In this document: positions 15,938 to 26,108 of the stretch, piece after piece
How positions within the stretch are numbered: position 1 is the stretch's first letter
Layout: every line of letters begins with the position of its first letter
Assembly: GCA_023957385.1 (NCBI GenBank)
Contig: JAMLGZ010000001.1
Span: 916,923 to 980,922 of the forward strand
Length of the DNA: 64,000 nucleotides
Direction of reading: 5' to 3'
Origin: Brumimicrobium sp.
Lineage (GTDB): Bacteria > Bacteroidota > Bacteroidia > Flavobacteriales_D > Crocinitomicaceae
Made by a program: the position numbers and the translations under genes
Notes under the pieces: generated by a model
What the model saw: the letters and a program-made list of their open reading frames with translations, nothing else
Database searches by the model: none
What the model was told of the DNA's origin: nothing

Positions 15938-18900
15938 ATGAGATTAATCTGGTTAGTATTTCTATTCTTATTTTTCTATCCTATTTATTCTCAAGATAAT
16001 TTGATAGAAGTATCTTCTCCTATAGATTCTTATATTATTTCCAATGACGATTCATTGTTAATATACATCTCGGAAGGGAAGATCTTTACGACCGATATCT
16101 CAAAGATGAGAGTGGAAAATAAATTTTCTATCTCTAAGAATGCTTCACAGTATAATTGGAGAATCATAAAACTCACGCGAGATAAGAAACGAATACTTGT
16201 TAGAAGAGAAGATAAAAGAACAATATATCAGCCAAAAATGGATATATATTCTTACCCCGAAGATTCTATATTCATAGTTGATATAGAAAAACAGAGTGTG
16301 CTTACAGCAATTGCTGGAAATATGTTTATTGATATCACAAATAGTGGGGGAATAATAATGGCTTCTAACAATTATAGAAAAAGCGAGAATGGTAATATAT
16401 CACTTGTAGGAGAGATTACTTCTTCAAAAAGCAAATTACAAGGTGTGTCTCCTGGAATCATTATAGATATATGCTCTCATCCATCTAAAGATGAATTTGC
16501 ACTGATTTACTATTCGTATAATTCCAAAGGAAAGAAAGTGTATTCTTTTGAAGTGTGGAAAGAAAATACATTAGAGTTAAAACCTCTACATAAGCGAGAT
16601 TTTGATAATCAGCTTTTGGAAGTTAATTGTTCTAAAGATGGTTCTTTATGGCAAGTGGTTTTTAAAGATTGGAGGGGAGATACTCGTAGCTTATTTATGG
16701 AAGAAGCTGATATTAATTTAGATATGGAAGTCCTTGAATTATCTCCCTTTAAAGAAAAACTAAACTACAGTATATATGAAAAATCACGCATTTATCAATA
16801 TAATGAAGATGAAGACATTGAAGTGTATAATCCCTCTTCTGATATCATTGAATATAAAATATGGCCTAAACTTTCATCTTTACAAGCTATTTCAGGCTTT
16901 TATCCTTTAAATAATGATGAGATATTACTTTTTAATAATCAGGATTTTTATACAAGCAAATTAGGTATTGAGAAATTCTCACTTGTTCAGAATGCATTGT
17001 ATACTCAACAGAATAAAGATAGTGTTAAGGAAAGTTATCTCTATAATCAAAATGCTTTGGGATTTAGTATCAATACAAAAGAAATTTCAAATGCGAGAAT
17101 AGAGCAGCAGATTGATGGCGAATGGCTTGTAATACAAAACGGCACCTCTGTTGAATTCTGGAACACGTCTCTACGAAAAAAATGGCGCACAATTCATATT
17201 TCTGAAAGAACTCAATTTTTCTTTGATTCTAAAACAATGCGTGTACTTCTTTTTGAAGAAACAACAACTAAAAATTATAGTGATTTTTGGTTGAGTACAA
17301 TTGATTTAAATACTGGAAAAAAGACATCTCGAATCTATGAAAACAATCCATATCCATTCCCTTCATCTTCATCTAACTCTTGCATCCACAAAGAAGGAGA
17401 TGAGTGGATATGTTCAGGTGGAAGGGGGATTTTTACAATTAATTGCCGAGACTTATCTATTACCCCAATCTATGAGTTTGATGAAAAATATTTATCACTA
17501 GAAGTAAATGCTTTAATCAACAATAAACTTCTCATTACACTTAACGAGAAAATTGCATCTCAAAATAGTTATGAAATTAAAACACGTAACTATAAGGCTA
17601 TATTTAATTTTCTGGACACAACTTTTCATGTTATAGAAAACTCAATAGATTGGGAGCATATTTATCCTATTTCTGAATCAATATTTGCCGTCCAAAAGTC
17701 AGATGGAATTTATGTTTGGAAAAATAATATACAACAGAAAATATATACTCCGTCAAAGAATAATATATATTTTTCTCAGAATCTAGTATATACGAAGAAT
17801 GGTGTTTGGCTAGCCGATGATAATTCACTTATTTTTGTAAATTATCTCGGAGTAAGTAAAAAAGATTCTAGTAAATATCTTATTTCTCATTTAAGTGGAA
17901 GTGATTCTCTTTTAGTATTTAATGATGCTTATTCGCGAGATATGATAAGTTTCTATCCCTCTAATAGTTATTTTAAAGAATGGAAGGTCCTGAAATCAGG
18001 TTTTATATTGAACCCAATATTGGATATTACTATTAATTCAAATGGGTATATTGCATGGAAGAATCAACTTCTTATTAATATCCATAATTTAGAAGTCGAT
18101 CATATTGCAAATTCTCTCGATAAATTCTTTATCTTCCCGAAACAAGCCTCAATTTTGTCTATTGAATATACTTCAGAGATTGATTCTAAATATAATACTA
18201 TTAATGAAGGTTCCTTCATTGTTAAAGAAATCTCAAAAAGGAAACAGCAAGAGGCCTTGTTAAGAAGTCCTTTTTTTAAAATGGATGATTATTTCAGCAG
18301 AGTTTTATTCTCAGAAGATGAAAATTATGTGATCGCTTATACTGATATTAACTTATTTAGTACAAAATATAGTTTTATATGCTGGAATATCAAAGCTAAC
18401 AGAATTGTAACTGAGAAGGTTTCTGCAGGTATTATAACTGCTAAAAATATCCCTAATACTCCCTTAGTTGTTTTTTATCTTCAAGATAACTCTACTAAAA
18501 CATATAATATGGAATTAGGAAAATGGGTTCATATAGAAATCCCTCTAATTAATGAACCTATTGTAGATTATCATAATGTGAATTTTCAAGATAGAAATGG
18601 TACATATAAGATTTTTTACTCAGATGTATATCTGAAAAGTGCTATTTTTATAAAGGATATCAATCGCATAGTAGCAGGTAGTGAAGATGGGAGGGTATAT
18701 GTATGGGATATAGATAATTCTTCTCCTGAAATGATAATTCCTACAGGAGCTACTGCACCAATTGTTAATTTGCTAACATATTCTGAATTTATTATAGCAA
18801 TTGATGCAGTAGGGGCACTTCATTTTATAAATAAGAATGATATGGTATGGAAGGTAACTATTGATATTATTGGAGGCATAGAAGGAGATACATTTAGTAT

Positions 18901-20230
18901 GCCTCTTTCTGTAGTATGGCGTACATCTGAAGGATATTATAGTAGTGAAAAATCCAATTTGAAATATTTTAATATAATTAGGGGAAAACAAATAATTCCT
19001 TCGAACAGCTATGATGCGTTATTGAATCGCCCAGATAAAGTATTGGAGGTAATTTCATCTGATGAGATAGCCTTAATAAATGCCTTAAAAGAAGCTTTTG
19101 AAAAACGGATAAAACGAAATTATTTATCTAAAATAGAAGACATTCTTACTGTATCTCTGCCAGAGGTTAAATTTGCAAATAGTTTTGTCCCGCCGTTTAC
19201 TACTCAAGATTCATTTATCGATATTCCCATTGAAAATTCATCGAATTCGGTGACTTTGGAAGTGAGAGACAATGGCGTTCTAATTTATGATATGCCTATT
19301 CAGGATATAGAGAAAAATTTGCGTTTAGAGCTGGTATCTGGAGAAAATGCTATTTATATAATCACTAAAGATGAAAATGGATTTGAAAGTATTCCCATTG
19401 CCTTCCAGTTAATATGCGAAAAGGAAGTTCAGCCTAAATTGTATTATATTGGAATCGGAGTTTCTAAATATCAAGATACTTTATGGAATCTTAAATATGC
19501 AGTAAAAGATATTGAAAAATTAAAAGAATTTTTTAGTTATAGATATGCTAATCAGGCTGAAATATATACTTTCTTAGACGAAGAAGTAATTAGTGAGAAT
19601 CTTATAAAGATTAAAGAAATTCTATCGCAAACCTCTGTAGATGATAAAGTTGTTATTTCATTCTCAGGACATGGTTTGATTGGGAGAGATAAAGAGTTTA
19701 TCTTTTGTAGTAACAATATTGATTTTTCAAAACCAGAAGAACGTGGAATTAAATTTTCTTTCATAAAAGATTTGATTAAAGATATTCCAGCAAGAAGAAG
19801 ATTAATTCTAATTGATGCTTGTAATAGTGGGGCTTTGGATGAAGAGGAGAATATTAACATGACTTTGGCGGATAATATAAAAGAATATAATTCAAAAGGA
19901 ATCACTGTGGTAGAAGGTTATAAACAAGAAAAATTTGATAGCTATGATTTAATGCAGCGATATTTCTTTGATTTCCAGCATAATGATGGTTCCTATATTA
20001 TTTCTGCCTCTGGAGGAAAGGAATATTCGTATGAAGGAGAAGAATGGGGAAATGGGGTGTTTACATATAGCCTTATTAAAATATTGGAGGAGAAGAATTA
20101 TTTTGATAAAAAAGAAACAGCTATTTCAATCTTACAAAAAAGAGTATATGAAATGGTTGAATCATTAACTAAGGGAAAACAAAAGCCAACAAGTAGAAAT
20201 GAAAATCCTGAATGGAATTGGGGTTTATAA
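15938..20230 (+). CDS. Exported beta-propeller protein with C-terminal caspase-like protease
   Basis: The 1430-residue protein starts with a signal peptide (MRLIWLVFLFLFFYPIYSQD). Residues 25 to about 1050 are repetitive beta-strand sequence of the WD40/propeller type; the clearest blade is IVAGSEDGRVYVWDID near residue 915. An Ig-like domain follows (about 1085-1165), then a caspase-like (peptidase C14) domain from about 1170: IGIGVSKYQD, the catalytic His1245 in FSGHG and the catalytic Cys1295 in IDACNSG, both present. Fusions of WD40 domains to caspase-like proteases are known in Bacteroidota, but substrate and trigger are not. It carries no T9SS domain, so a periplasmic or outer-membrane location is likely. 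It appears monocistronic. Confidence 0.85.
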   Translation: MRLIWLVFLFLFFYPIYSQDNLIEVSSPIDSYIISNDDSLLIYISEGKIFTTDISKMRVENKFSISKNASQYNWRIIKLTRDKKRILVRREDKRTIYQPKMDIYSYPEDSIFIVDIEKQSVLTAIAGNMFIDITNSGGIIMASNNYRKSENGNISLVGEITSSKSKLQGVSPGIIIDICSHPSKDEFALIYYSYNSKGKKVYSFEVWKENTLELKPLHKRDFDNQLLEVNCSKDGSLWQVVFKDWRGDTRSLFMEEADINLDMEVLELSPFKEKLNYSIYEKSRIYQYNEDEDIEVYNPSSDIIEYKIWPKLSSLQAISGFYPLNNDEILLFNNQDFYTSKLGIEKFSLVQNALYTQQNKDSVKESYLYNQNALGFSINTKEISNARIEQQIDGEWLVIQNGTSVEFWNTSLRKKWRTIHISERTQFFFDSKTMRVLLFEETTTKNYSDFWLSTIDLNTGKKTSRIYENNPYPFPSSSSNSCIHKEGDEWICSGGRGIFTINCRDLSITPIYEFDEKYLSLEVNALINNKLLITLNEKIASQNSYEIKTRNYKAIFNFLDTTFHVIENSIDWEHIYPISESIFAVQKSDGIYVWKNNIQQKIYTPSKNNIYFSQNLVYTKNGVWLADDNSLIFVNYLGVSKKDSSKYLISHLSGSDSLLVFNDAYSRDMISFYPSNSYFKEWKVLKSGFILNPILDITINSNGYIAWKNQLLINIHNLEVDHIANSLDKFFIFPKQASILSIEYTSEIDSKYNTINEGSFIVKEISKRKQQEALLRSPFFKMDDYFSRVLFSEDENYVIAYTDINLFSTKYSFICWNIKANRIVTEKVSAGIITAKNIPNTPLVVFYLQDNSTKTYNMELGKWVHIEIPLINEPIVDYHNVNFQDRNGTYKIFYSDVYLKSAIFIKDINRIVAGSEDGRVYVWDIDNSSPEMIIPTGATAPIVNLLTYSEFIIAIDAVGALHFINKNDMVWKVTIDIIGGIEGDTFSMPLSVVWRTSEGYYSSEKSNLKYFNIIRGKQIIPSNSYDALLNRPDKVLEVISSDEIALINALKEAFEKRIKRNYLSKIEDILTVSLPEVKFANSFVPPFTTQDSFIDIPIENSSNSVTLEVRDNGVLIYDMPIQDIEKNLRLELVSGENAIYIITKDENGFESIPIAFQLICEKEVQPKLYYIGIGVSKYQDTLWNLKYAVKDIEKLKEFFSYRYANQAEIYTFLDEEVISENLIKIKEILSQTSVDDKVVISFSGHGLIGRDKEFIFCSNNIDFSKPEERGIKFSFIKDLIKDIPARRRLILIDACNSGALDEEENINMTLADNIKEYNSKGITVVEGYKQEKFDSYDLMQRYFFDFQHNDGSYIISASGGKEYSYEGEEWGNGVFTYSLIKILEEKNYFDKKETAISILQKRVYEMVESLTKGKQKPTSRNENPEWNWGL

Positions 20231-20266
20231 ACTATTGTTTTATTATAGTAGAATCATGGCTTATAA

Positions 20267-20956
20267 TCAATGACAATGCATCTTTTGCTCAACTTGATGA
20301 TTCATCTTCGGACTAATATAAGGTATCCCAAGATTTAAACCTCGGAGTATAAGAAGTCCACCAATTAAAAATGCTATCACCAATGTGATTGGTTTTAATT
20401 TTTGACGTAAAGAGGCTGTGATTTTATCTCTTACCAGTGTTACTGCCCAAAGTATAGGTGTAGTTCCTATTCCAAAAGCAAGCATGGCTAAAAAACCATT
20501 GAAAGAACTTCCACTTGCAAAAGCTACAGTAAGTGCCATATACACCATGCCACAAGGTAAGAATCCATTGAGCATTCCTAATTGCAAAAAATGCCACCAC
20601 TTAGGTTGATTTTTTATTTGCTGAAAGGTCTTCTGGAATGTTTTTTGAAAGGGATATTTCGAATTCTTCGGAATGATAAATGGGAATAATGCCATTAGAA
20701 TAATTAGGACGCCGGAAATGATAGATAGGTATTGCTGAATTTCACCCCAGATAGCTTTGATTCCGAAAAAACCGATGAGGGCACCTAAAAAACCATACGC
20801 AAATGCTTTACCTATGAAATAGACTAGTTTTGAAAGAAAATTTTGTTTGTCTCTAGGGAAAGGAACAGCCATTACTAAAGGTCCACACATACCCAAGCAG
20901 TGTAAGCTACTACCTAAGCCTAATAAAAAAGCAGAACCGATAACAATTAAATCCAT
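20267..20956 (-). CDS. TauE/SafE (DsbD_2)-like membrane protein of the cbb3 operon
   Basis: The 229-residue protein has about six hydrophobic helices and the N-terminal motif LHCLGMCGPLV, with two cysteines in the first helix, plus MLNGFLPCGMVYMAL in the middle. It ends in a metal-binding-like HQVEQKMHCH tail. Proteins of this type close many Bacteroidota cbb3 operons and are usually called sulfite exporter TauE/SafE family; the cysteine pattern resembles the DsbD membrane domain and copper-handling proteins, so a role in copper or thiol delivery to the oxidase is likely but not proven. It starts six bases after the ccoH stop and is the last gene of the operon. Confidence 0.82.
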   Translation of the reverse strand: MDLIVIGSAFLLGLGSSLHCLGMCGPLVMAVPFPRDKQNFLSKLVYFIGKAFAYGFLGALIGFFGIKAIWGEIQQYLSIISGVLIILMALFPFIIPKNSKYPFQKTFQKTFQQIKNQPKWWHFLQLGMLNGFLPCGMVYMALTVAFASGSSFNGFLAMLAFGIGTTPILWAVTLVRDKITASLRQKLKPITLVIAFLIGGLLILRGLNLGIPYISPKMNHQVEQKMHCH

Positions 20957-20962
20957 ATTGAA

Positions 20963-21412
20963 CTATTGCATTTGGAATTCTTTGTAATATTCTTTATTGA
21001 AAGATTTAAAGGAAACACGCACTAGATAATTATGACCAGAAGCAACTTCTTGCCTGTTAAATTGATATATACCTGTATCGTTTTGTGATAATTTCCGACG
21101 AGAATCTTTAGATTTATCTGAAACACAATAAAATTGAACAGAGCCTTCTTCTATACTTTCTGATATAAGTGCGGGAATTATTATAATCACCTTGCTATCT
21201 TTCTCTTCTATGCGAAAATCATCTCCGAAGTAGGAGGCGTTTTTCTTTGCCTCAAGAACATTGTTAAACTTGGTTTCTTCTTGGTAATAATCACCTTCCA
21301 CTGCCATTTCATATTTTACGGTAGTGGCCACATAGGCCATATAGATCATACCTAAGGCAGCTAAGACAAATCCTAAAATGAGTAAATTACCTGTGTTTTT
21401 AAAGAATTTCAT
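20963..21412 (-). CDS. ccoH: FixH/CcoH family cbb3 oxidase assembly protein
   Basis: The 149-residue protein has one N-terminal membrane anchor (about 8-30, NLLILGFVLAALGMIYMAYVA), the conserved YEMAVEGDYYQEETKFN segment that follows the anchor in FixH proteins and a periplasmic beta-sandwich. CcoH/FixH is needed for stable assembly of cbb3 oxidase and works with the copper ATPase CcoI. It lies between ccoG (12 bases) and the TauE-like gene (6 bases). Confidence 0.85.
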   Translation of the reverse strand: MKFFKNTGNLLILGFVLAALGMIYMAYVATTVKYEMAVEGDYYQEETKFNNVLEAKKNASYFGDDFRIEEKDSKVIIIIPALISESIEEGSVQFYCVSDKSKDSRRKLSQNDTGIYQFNRQEVASGHNYLVRVSFKSFNKEYYKEFQMQ

Positions 21413-21424
21413 TCGTTTAATGAG

Positions 21425-22834
21425 TTAATAGCTACTAAGGAACGAAACTTTTTTGGTTTGTATTACCTTGTCTCCTGATAATATCTGAACATGTATATGC
21501 ATCTTTCGACTACTTATCTTATCGGAAGGGACACGCACAAAGAACGTTATTTGAGGGTTATTTCCACTCAGTAATGAATCATAAGATTTTCCAGTCACAT
21601 ATTCAATCTGCGCAAAATTTTCTTCTACTTTCATGTCAAAAGGAAGTGTTTTTGCACTTTTGCTTACAATGATAATTTTGTATAAATTAGTTACTGTACC
21701 ATCGTCATGTTCTTGATAAATTTGTCCGGGAACTCGCATTAGTGTTGCATCAAAGATAGGGCGTGTTAATACAATTGTTGTAAAGCCTATTGTCAGAATA
21801 GCTAATAGAGTAATTAACAATTTTGCTCGTAAATCCCAAGAAGATTGTCCAACAGTATTGGTTTCCAGTTGATGTTGACTTGCAATGGTAATTAGTTTGG
21901 GAGGTAAACCTACACGTAACATCATGTCGTCACAGGCATCCATACAAGCAGTACACCCAACACATTCCATTTGGAGTCCATCGCGAATGTCAATCCCGGT
22001 ATGACATACATTAACGCACATTCCACAATCGATACAATCACCTTTAGCAGTATCATCTTTTCGTTTTTTACTACGTGGTTCCCCGCGGTTATAGTCATAC
22101 ACGACTGCTTTAGATTTTTTGTCCATTAAAACGCTTTGTAATCTTCCATACGGACAAATTACGGTACAAACGATCTCACGAATAAAAGCAAAAACAGTAT
22201 AAAATATTATGGTGAATATTAAGATTGAAATAAACCCGATTATGTGCATACTTACGGGCTCCGTGGCAATTCTAAACACTTCATCAACTCCAATAATATA
22301 TGCTAAGAAAGTATTTGAAATGATAAAAGAAAGGGTAAAGAAAATAATATGTTTGATTATTTTTCTAATGTAATAATCTGTAGATTTCTCTTTTTTTCTG
22401 GCAATTTGCATTTGTTTATGTGCTGGTCCTTCAATCCAAAATTCAATTTTACGGAACATCATTTCCATAAAAATAGTTTGTGGGCAGATCCAGCCACAGA
22501 ATACACGCCCAAAGATCAGAGTAAAAACATAAATAAAGACTACTCCCAGTACCATTCCTACCCCTAGAATAATGAAGTCTTGTGGAAAGAACATTTTACC
22601 GAAGATGGAAAATTCACCTTTTGGTATATTCAACATTAAAAAAGGAATACCATTAATCTTTATAAATGGTAGTGTAAAGAAAATGGCATAATATAACCAA
22701 CTGAGCCAGGTTCGGTATTTATAATATTTCCCTTTTGGTTGGAAGGCATAGACCCACTTTCGTTTTCCTTCGTTGTCAACAGTGGATATTTTGTTTCCGT
22801 AATGTTCAGGGATATATACTTCTTTTTCTGCCAT
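21425..22834 (-). CDS. ccoG: cbb3 oxidase accessory protein CcoG (RdxA/FixG), ferredoxin-type
   Basis: The 469-residue protein has transmembrane helices, the conserved CGWICPQTIFMEMMFRKIE region and VCTVICPYGRLQSVL, two 4Fe-4S motifs (DCIDCGMCVNVCHTGID and CVGCTACMDACDD) and a C-terminal Ig-like periplasmic domain (about 365-469). In other bacteria CcoG reduces Cu(II) to Cu(I) for insertion into the oxidase. The full set of cysteine ligands is visible and the length is normal. It is in the cco operon, 34 bases after ccoP. Confidence 0.92.
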   Translation of the reverse strand: MAEKEVYIPEHYGNKISTVDNEGKRKWVYAFQPKGKYYKYRTWLSWLYYAIFFTLPFIKINGIPFLMLNIPKGEFSIFGKMFFPQDFIILGVGMVLGVVFIYVFTLIFGRVFCGWICPQTIFMEMMFRKIEFWIEGPAHKQMQIARKKEKSTDYYIRKIIKHIIFFTLSFIISNTFLAYIIGVDEVFRIATEPVSMHIIGFISILIFTIIFYTVFAFIREIVCTVICPYGRLQSVLMDKKSKAVVYDYNRGEPRSKKRKDDTAKGDCIDCGMCVNVCHTGIDIRDGLQMECVGCTACMDACDDMMLRVGLPPKLITIASQHQLETNTVGQSSWDLRAKLLITLLAILTIGFTTIVLTRPIFDATLMRVPGQIYQEHDDGTVTNLYKIIIVSKSAKTLPFDMKVEENFAQIEYVTGKSYDSLLSGNNPQITFFVRVPSDKISSRKMHIHVQILSGDKVIQTKKVSFLSSY

Positions 22835-22868
22835 TTTTTATTGTCGTGTGGACATTTTACAATTGTCT

Positions 22869-23771
22869 CTACTCTTCTTTGAAGATTTCACCTTCCGGAT
22901 CCTTAGGGTCGGCTGGTGTTGTGCCTTGGATGGATTTTATATAACTAGCTAATTCGGCAATTTCTACTGGAGAGAATTGATCTTTCCATGAAATCATTCC
23001 TTTATCAGGCCAACCATATTTGATACTATAGAAAATATCATTTATTTTACCGCCATGTAACCAATGGTCATCTACCAAATTAGGCCCAATACCACCGCCT
23101 CCATCAACAGCATGACAAGCGGCACAGCTTTTTTCATATCTCGCTTTTCCGTTAGCGATAGCTGCTTCATCTAGCATAACTACGGTATTTTCATCTACGT
23201 TGTTGGCAGATTTTTTCAAATAAGCTTCTACTTGGATGGCAGCCACACGTTGTGTTTCTTTCAATTCAGATATCTGATCAGGGATACCCCCTGTGATAAA
23301 TACACGGATGAGGTAAATAACACCAAAAATAACAGTTCCTGCAAAAGCAATGTTCCACCATGCAGGGATGTTATTGTCTAATTCACTGATGCCATCATAG
23401 TCATGACGGAGGTCAAGTCTTTCAACATCTTCTTTCGTATTTTTACCTCCTAGCCAGTCCATTAACTTTTCACCAAAAACACGTGTATCTGGCACAAATT
23501 CAGAAGATTTTTCATCTATAACATCTCCAGCAGCAGCTTTTTTTGCCATTCTCAAAATGGGATAGGCAAATAAGGCTATAACTAAAATAAGTAGAATTCC
23601 AATTACCTCTGAACCATGATTAAATAAATTTTGTCCCCATGTTAATTGCACTTCTTCAACAACTTCTTCAGCAGCTTCTGCTTCTTGTGCAAAAGACATA
23701 AAAGAAAGCACACTAAATAAGATTATAGTAGCTGCTTTGCACGAAATGATTTCTTTAAATTTCATATTCAT
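22869..23771 (-). CDS. ccoP: cbb3 cytochrome oxidase diheme-type subunit CcoP (single heme c here)
   Basis: The 300-residue membrane-bound cytochrome has two hydrophobic segments (about 45-70 and 135-160) and a C-terminal cytochrome c domain with one C-x-x-C-H site (SCAACHAVDG), the GIGPNLVDDHWLHGG loop and the distal-ligand motif PDKGMISWKD. Proteobacterial CcoP carries two heme c sites; only one is present, as is common in Bacteroidota. It passes electrons to the CcoNO core. It overlaps ccoQ by 17 bases. ATGs at 23771 and 23765 are both possible. Confidence 0.9.
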   Translation of the reverse strand: MNMKFKEIISCKAATIILFSVLSFMSFAQEAEAAEEVVEEVQLTWGQNLFNHGSEVIGILLILVIALFAYPILRMAKKAAAGDVIDEKSSEFVPDTRVFGEKLMDWLGGKNTKEDVERLDLRHDYDGISELDNNIPAWWNIAFAGTVIFGVIYLIRVFITGGIPDQISELKETQRVAAIQVEAYLKKSANNVDENTVVMLDEAAIANGKARYEKSCAACHAVDGGGGIGPNLVDDHWLHGGKINDIFYSIKYGWPDKGMISWKDQFSPVEIAELASYIKSIQGTTPADPKDPEGEIFKEE

Positions 23772-23937
23772 TGTTTTTATCGTTTAAAGGAATATTCGCA
23801 TTTTCTTCCATCTTCTTTTTGTTGCTAGTGAAAGCATACAAAGCTGCAATCACGAATACAGTTCCAAAGATGATAAGAGAAATGATAGGAAAGATGCTAA
23901 CGTCTTCTATTTTAGTTAAATATTCCGAAAATTTCAT
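23755..23937 (-). CDS. ccoQ: Small cbb3 oxidase subunit CcoQ/FixQ-like
   Basis: A 60-residue protein with a single membrane helix (about 17-38, FPIISLIIFGTVFVIAALYAF) and a short charged cytoplasmic tail. Size, single helix and position between ccoNO and ccoP fit CcoQ/FixQ, which stabilises the complex; sequence similarity in this family is always weak, so the call depends on context. Its end overlaps the start of ccoP by 17 bases, suggesting translational coupling. Confidence 0.75.
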   Translation of the reverse strand: MKFSEYLTKIEDVSIFPIISLIIFGTVFVIAALYAFTSNKKKMEENANIPLNDKNNEYEI

Positions 23938-23961
23938 ATTTCTATTTATTTAATGAGTTAC

Positions 23962-26103
23962 TTATTCTTTGCTTAAATCAACTTTTTTAATATCCGTTCC
24001 TAAACGTTGTAAATAAGCAATTAAAGCAATAATTTCAGTCTCTTCGTTTGCACCATTGATTTTTTGCTTCTTCAATTCTGCAGTGATTGCATTTGCTTGC
24101 ATGAAATATTCATCAATCGCTTTATTGTCGTATCCTGCAGGATAAGGAGTGCCTAATTTCTGGAGTGTTCTAATTTTGCTTGGCAATAAGCCTACATTGG
24201 TTTTGTTTTCTAACAGCCATGGGTAAGCTGGCATGATACTTCCTTCACTAATACTTTGCGGATCATCCATGTGCATATAATGCCAAGAGTGTGAGTATTT
24301 ACCTCCTATTCTGTGTAAATCAGGACCTGTTCGTTTACTTCCCCATTGGTACGGTCTGTCATAAATGAATTCTCCAGCGCGAGAGTATTCACCATATCGA
24401 GCAACTTCATCTCTGAATGGACGTATCATTTGTGAGTGACAGGTGTAGCAACCCTCTCGGATGTATATATCACGCCCGGCTAATTCAAGTGGAGTATAAG
24501 GAGTTACAGCATTAATTACCGGAACATCTTTATCAACCAATAGTGAGGGAGTTAACTCTACCAAACCGCCGATTCCAACAGCTACTAAACTTAAGACAGT
24601 CAATAGAATAGGTCTTCTCTCTATAATTTTGTTGTGCCAATATATTTTATGATTTTCATCTTCTGGTTTTGGTAAATGTTTATATGAAACAGCTTCTGCT
24701 AATTCATTTGCTTCAAATGAACCTTTAAGGATAGTTTTTCTCAAGTTATAAACAGCTAATACAGCACCAGTTAAGTATAAAGTACCTCCTACAATTCGTA
24801 AATAATAAGCAGGAAGGATATGAGTTACTGTTTCCAAAAATTGATATTTTAATTGACCTGATTCAGTGAAAGACTTCCACATGATACTTTGAGCAAAAGC
24901 AGCCCAATATAAAGGAACTGCGTATAATATGATTCCAATTGTACCAATTAAAAAATGAGTGTTTGCCATCTTTTTAGAATACAAATCTGTTTTCCACATT
25001 TTTGGGATTAGCCAGTACAACATTCCAAAAATTAAGAACCCGTTGAAACCAAGTGCTCCTACGTGCACATGCGCAATTGTCCAGTCTGTATAGTGTGAAA
25101 TAGCATTGATTGATTTTACTGATAAAAGTGGGCCTTCCAAAGTTGCCATTCCATAACATGTTAAGGCAACAATAAACATTTTTAAAATAGGGTTATCCTT
25201 TACTTCATTCCACGCACCACGAATAGTAAATAATCCATTTAACATACCACCCCAACTTGGTAAAATCAGCATGATACTAAATACAGTTCCTAAAGCTTGT
25301 GCCCAAGTCGGAAGTGCCGTATATAATAGGTGGTGAGGACCAGCCCAGATATAAATAAAAATCAAGGCCCAGAAGTGAATGATACTCCAACGATAGGAAT
25401 AAATTGGTCGATTAGCTACTTTAGGAACGAAGTAGTACATTAATCCTAACATCGGTGTAGTTAAAAAGAAGGCTACTGCATTATGCCCATACCACCATTG
25501 TACCAAAGCATCTTTCACCCCTGCAAAAGCACTATAACTATGACCAAAGGCATACGGTAAAGCCATGGAGTTAACAATGTGCAACATGGCTACAGCAACC
25601 CATGTTCCGATAAAGAACCAAATAGCTACATACATGTGACGTTCACGACGTTTTAGCATAGTTCCAAGCATATTGATACCATAAATTACCCAAACAATAG
25701 TTATAAGAATATCTATTGGCCACTCTAGTTCGGCGTATTCTTTACTAGTAGTAAAACCTAATGACAATGATACTGCGGCTAGGGCGATAATTAGTTGCCA
25801 TCCCCATAAGTGCAGTTTTCCTAATAAATCACTGTACATTCTAGTTTTTAATACTCGTTGAAAGATATAATAAGAACCAGCAAATACAGCATTTCCTACG
25901 AATGCGAAAATTACTGCATTGGTATGAATTGGCCTAAGCCTACCAAAGGTAATATACGGAATACCTCCATTTAAAGAAGGAAAAGCTAATTGTGAAGCTG
26001 CGATAACCCCGATTAACATTCCTATAACTCCCCAAAAGAGTGTAGCAATTCCAAATTGTTTTACAATCTTGTTGTCATAATAAAATTGTTCTTTCTCTAC
26101 CAT
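23962..26103 (-). CDS. ccoNO: Fused cbb3 cytochrome c oxidase subunits I and II (CcoN-CcoO)
   Basis: This 713-residue fusion combines the catalytic heme-copper subunit CcoN (about 1-475, twelve or more membrane helices) and the monoheme cytochrome CcoO (about 500-713). Visible motifs are the heme and CuB histidine regions WWYGHNAVAFFLT, AGPHHLLYTALP, WTIAHVHVGALGFNG and LRPIHTNAVIFAFVGN, and the heme c motif C-Y-T-C-H followed by SQMIRPF in the CcoO part. The oxidase reduces oxygen to water with high affinity and pumps protons. The fused form is usual in Bacteroidota. It begins five bases after ccoS. Confidence 0.95.
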   Translation of the reverse strand: MVEKEQFYYDNKIVKQFGIATLFWGVIGMLIGVIAASQLAFPSLNGGIPYITFGRLRPIHTNAVIFAFVGNAVFAGSYYIFQRVLKTRMYSDLLGKLHLWGWQLIIALAAVSLSLGFTTSKEYAELEWPIDILITIVWVIYGINMLGTMLKRRERHMYVAIWFFIGTWVAVAMLHIVNSMALPYAFGHSYSAFAGVKDALVQWWYGHNAVAFFLTTPMLGLMYYFVPKVANRPIYSYRWSIIHFWALIFIYIWAGPHHLLYTALPTWAQALGTVFSIMLILPSWGGMLNGLFTIRGAWNEVKDNPILKMFIVALTCYGMATLEGPLLSVKSINAISHYTDWTIAHVHVGALGFNGFLIFGMLYWLIPKMWKTDLYSKKMANTHFLIGTIGIILYAVPLYWAAFAQSIMWKSFTESGQLKYQFLETVTHILPAYYLRIVGGTLYLTGAVLAVYNLRKTILKGSFEANELAEAVSYKHLPKPEDENHKIYWHNKIIERRPILLTVLSLVAVGIGGLVELTPSLLVDKDVPVINAVTPYTPLELAGRDIYIREGCYTCHSQMIRPFRDEVARYGEYSRAGEFIYDRPYQWGSKRTGPDLHRIGGKYSHSWHYMHMDDPQSISEGSIMPAYPWLLENKTNVGLLPSKIRTLQKLGTPYPAGYDNKAIDEYFMQANAITAELKKQKINGANEETEIIALIAYLQRLGTDIKKVDLSKE

Positions 26104-26108
26104 TGTGT

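Noticed and set aside
15938..20230. Caspase protein as part of a defence island
   Set aside because: Neighbours are rarA and the cbb3 operon; no nuclease, cyclase, TIR, STING or toxin-antitoxin gene is near, and the protein has an export signal.
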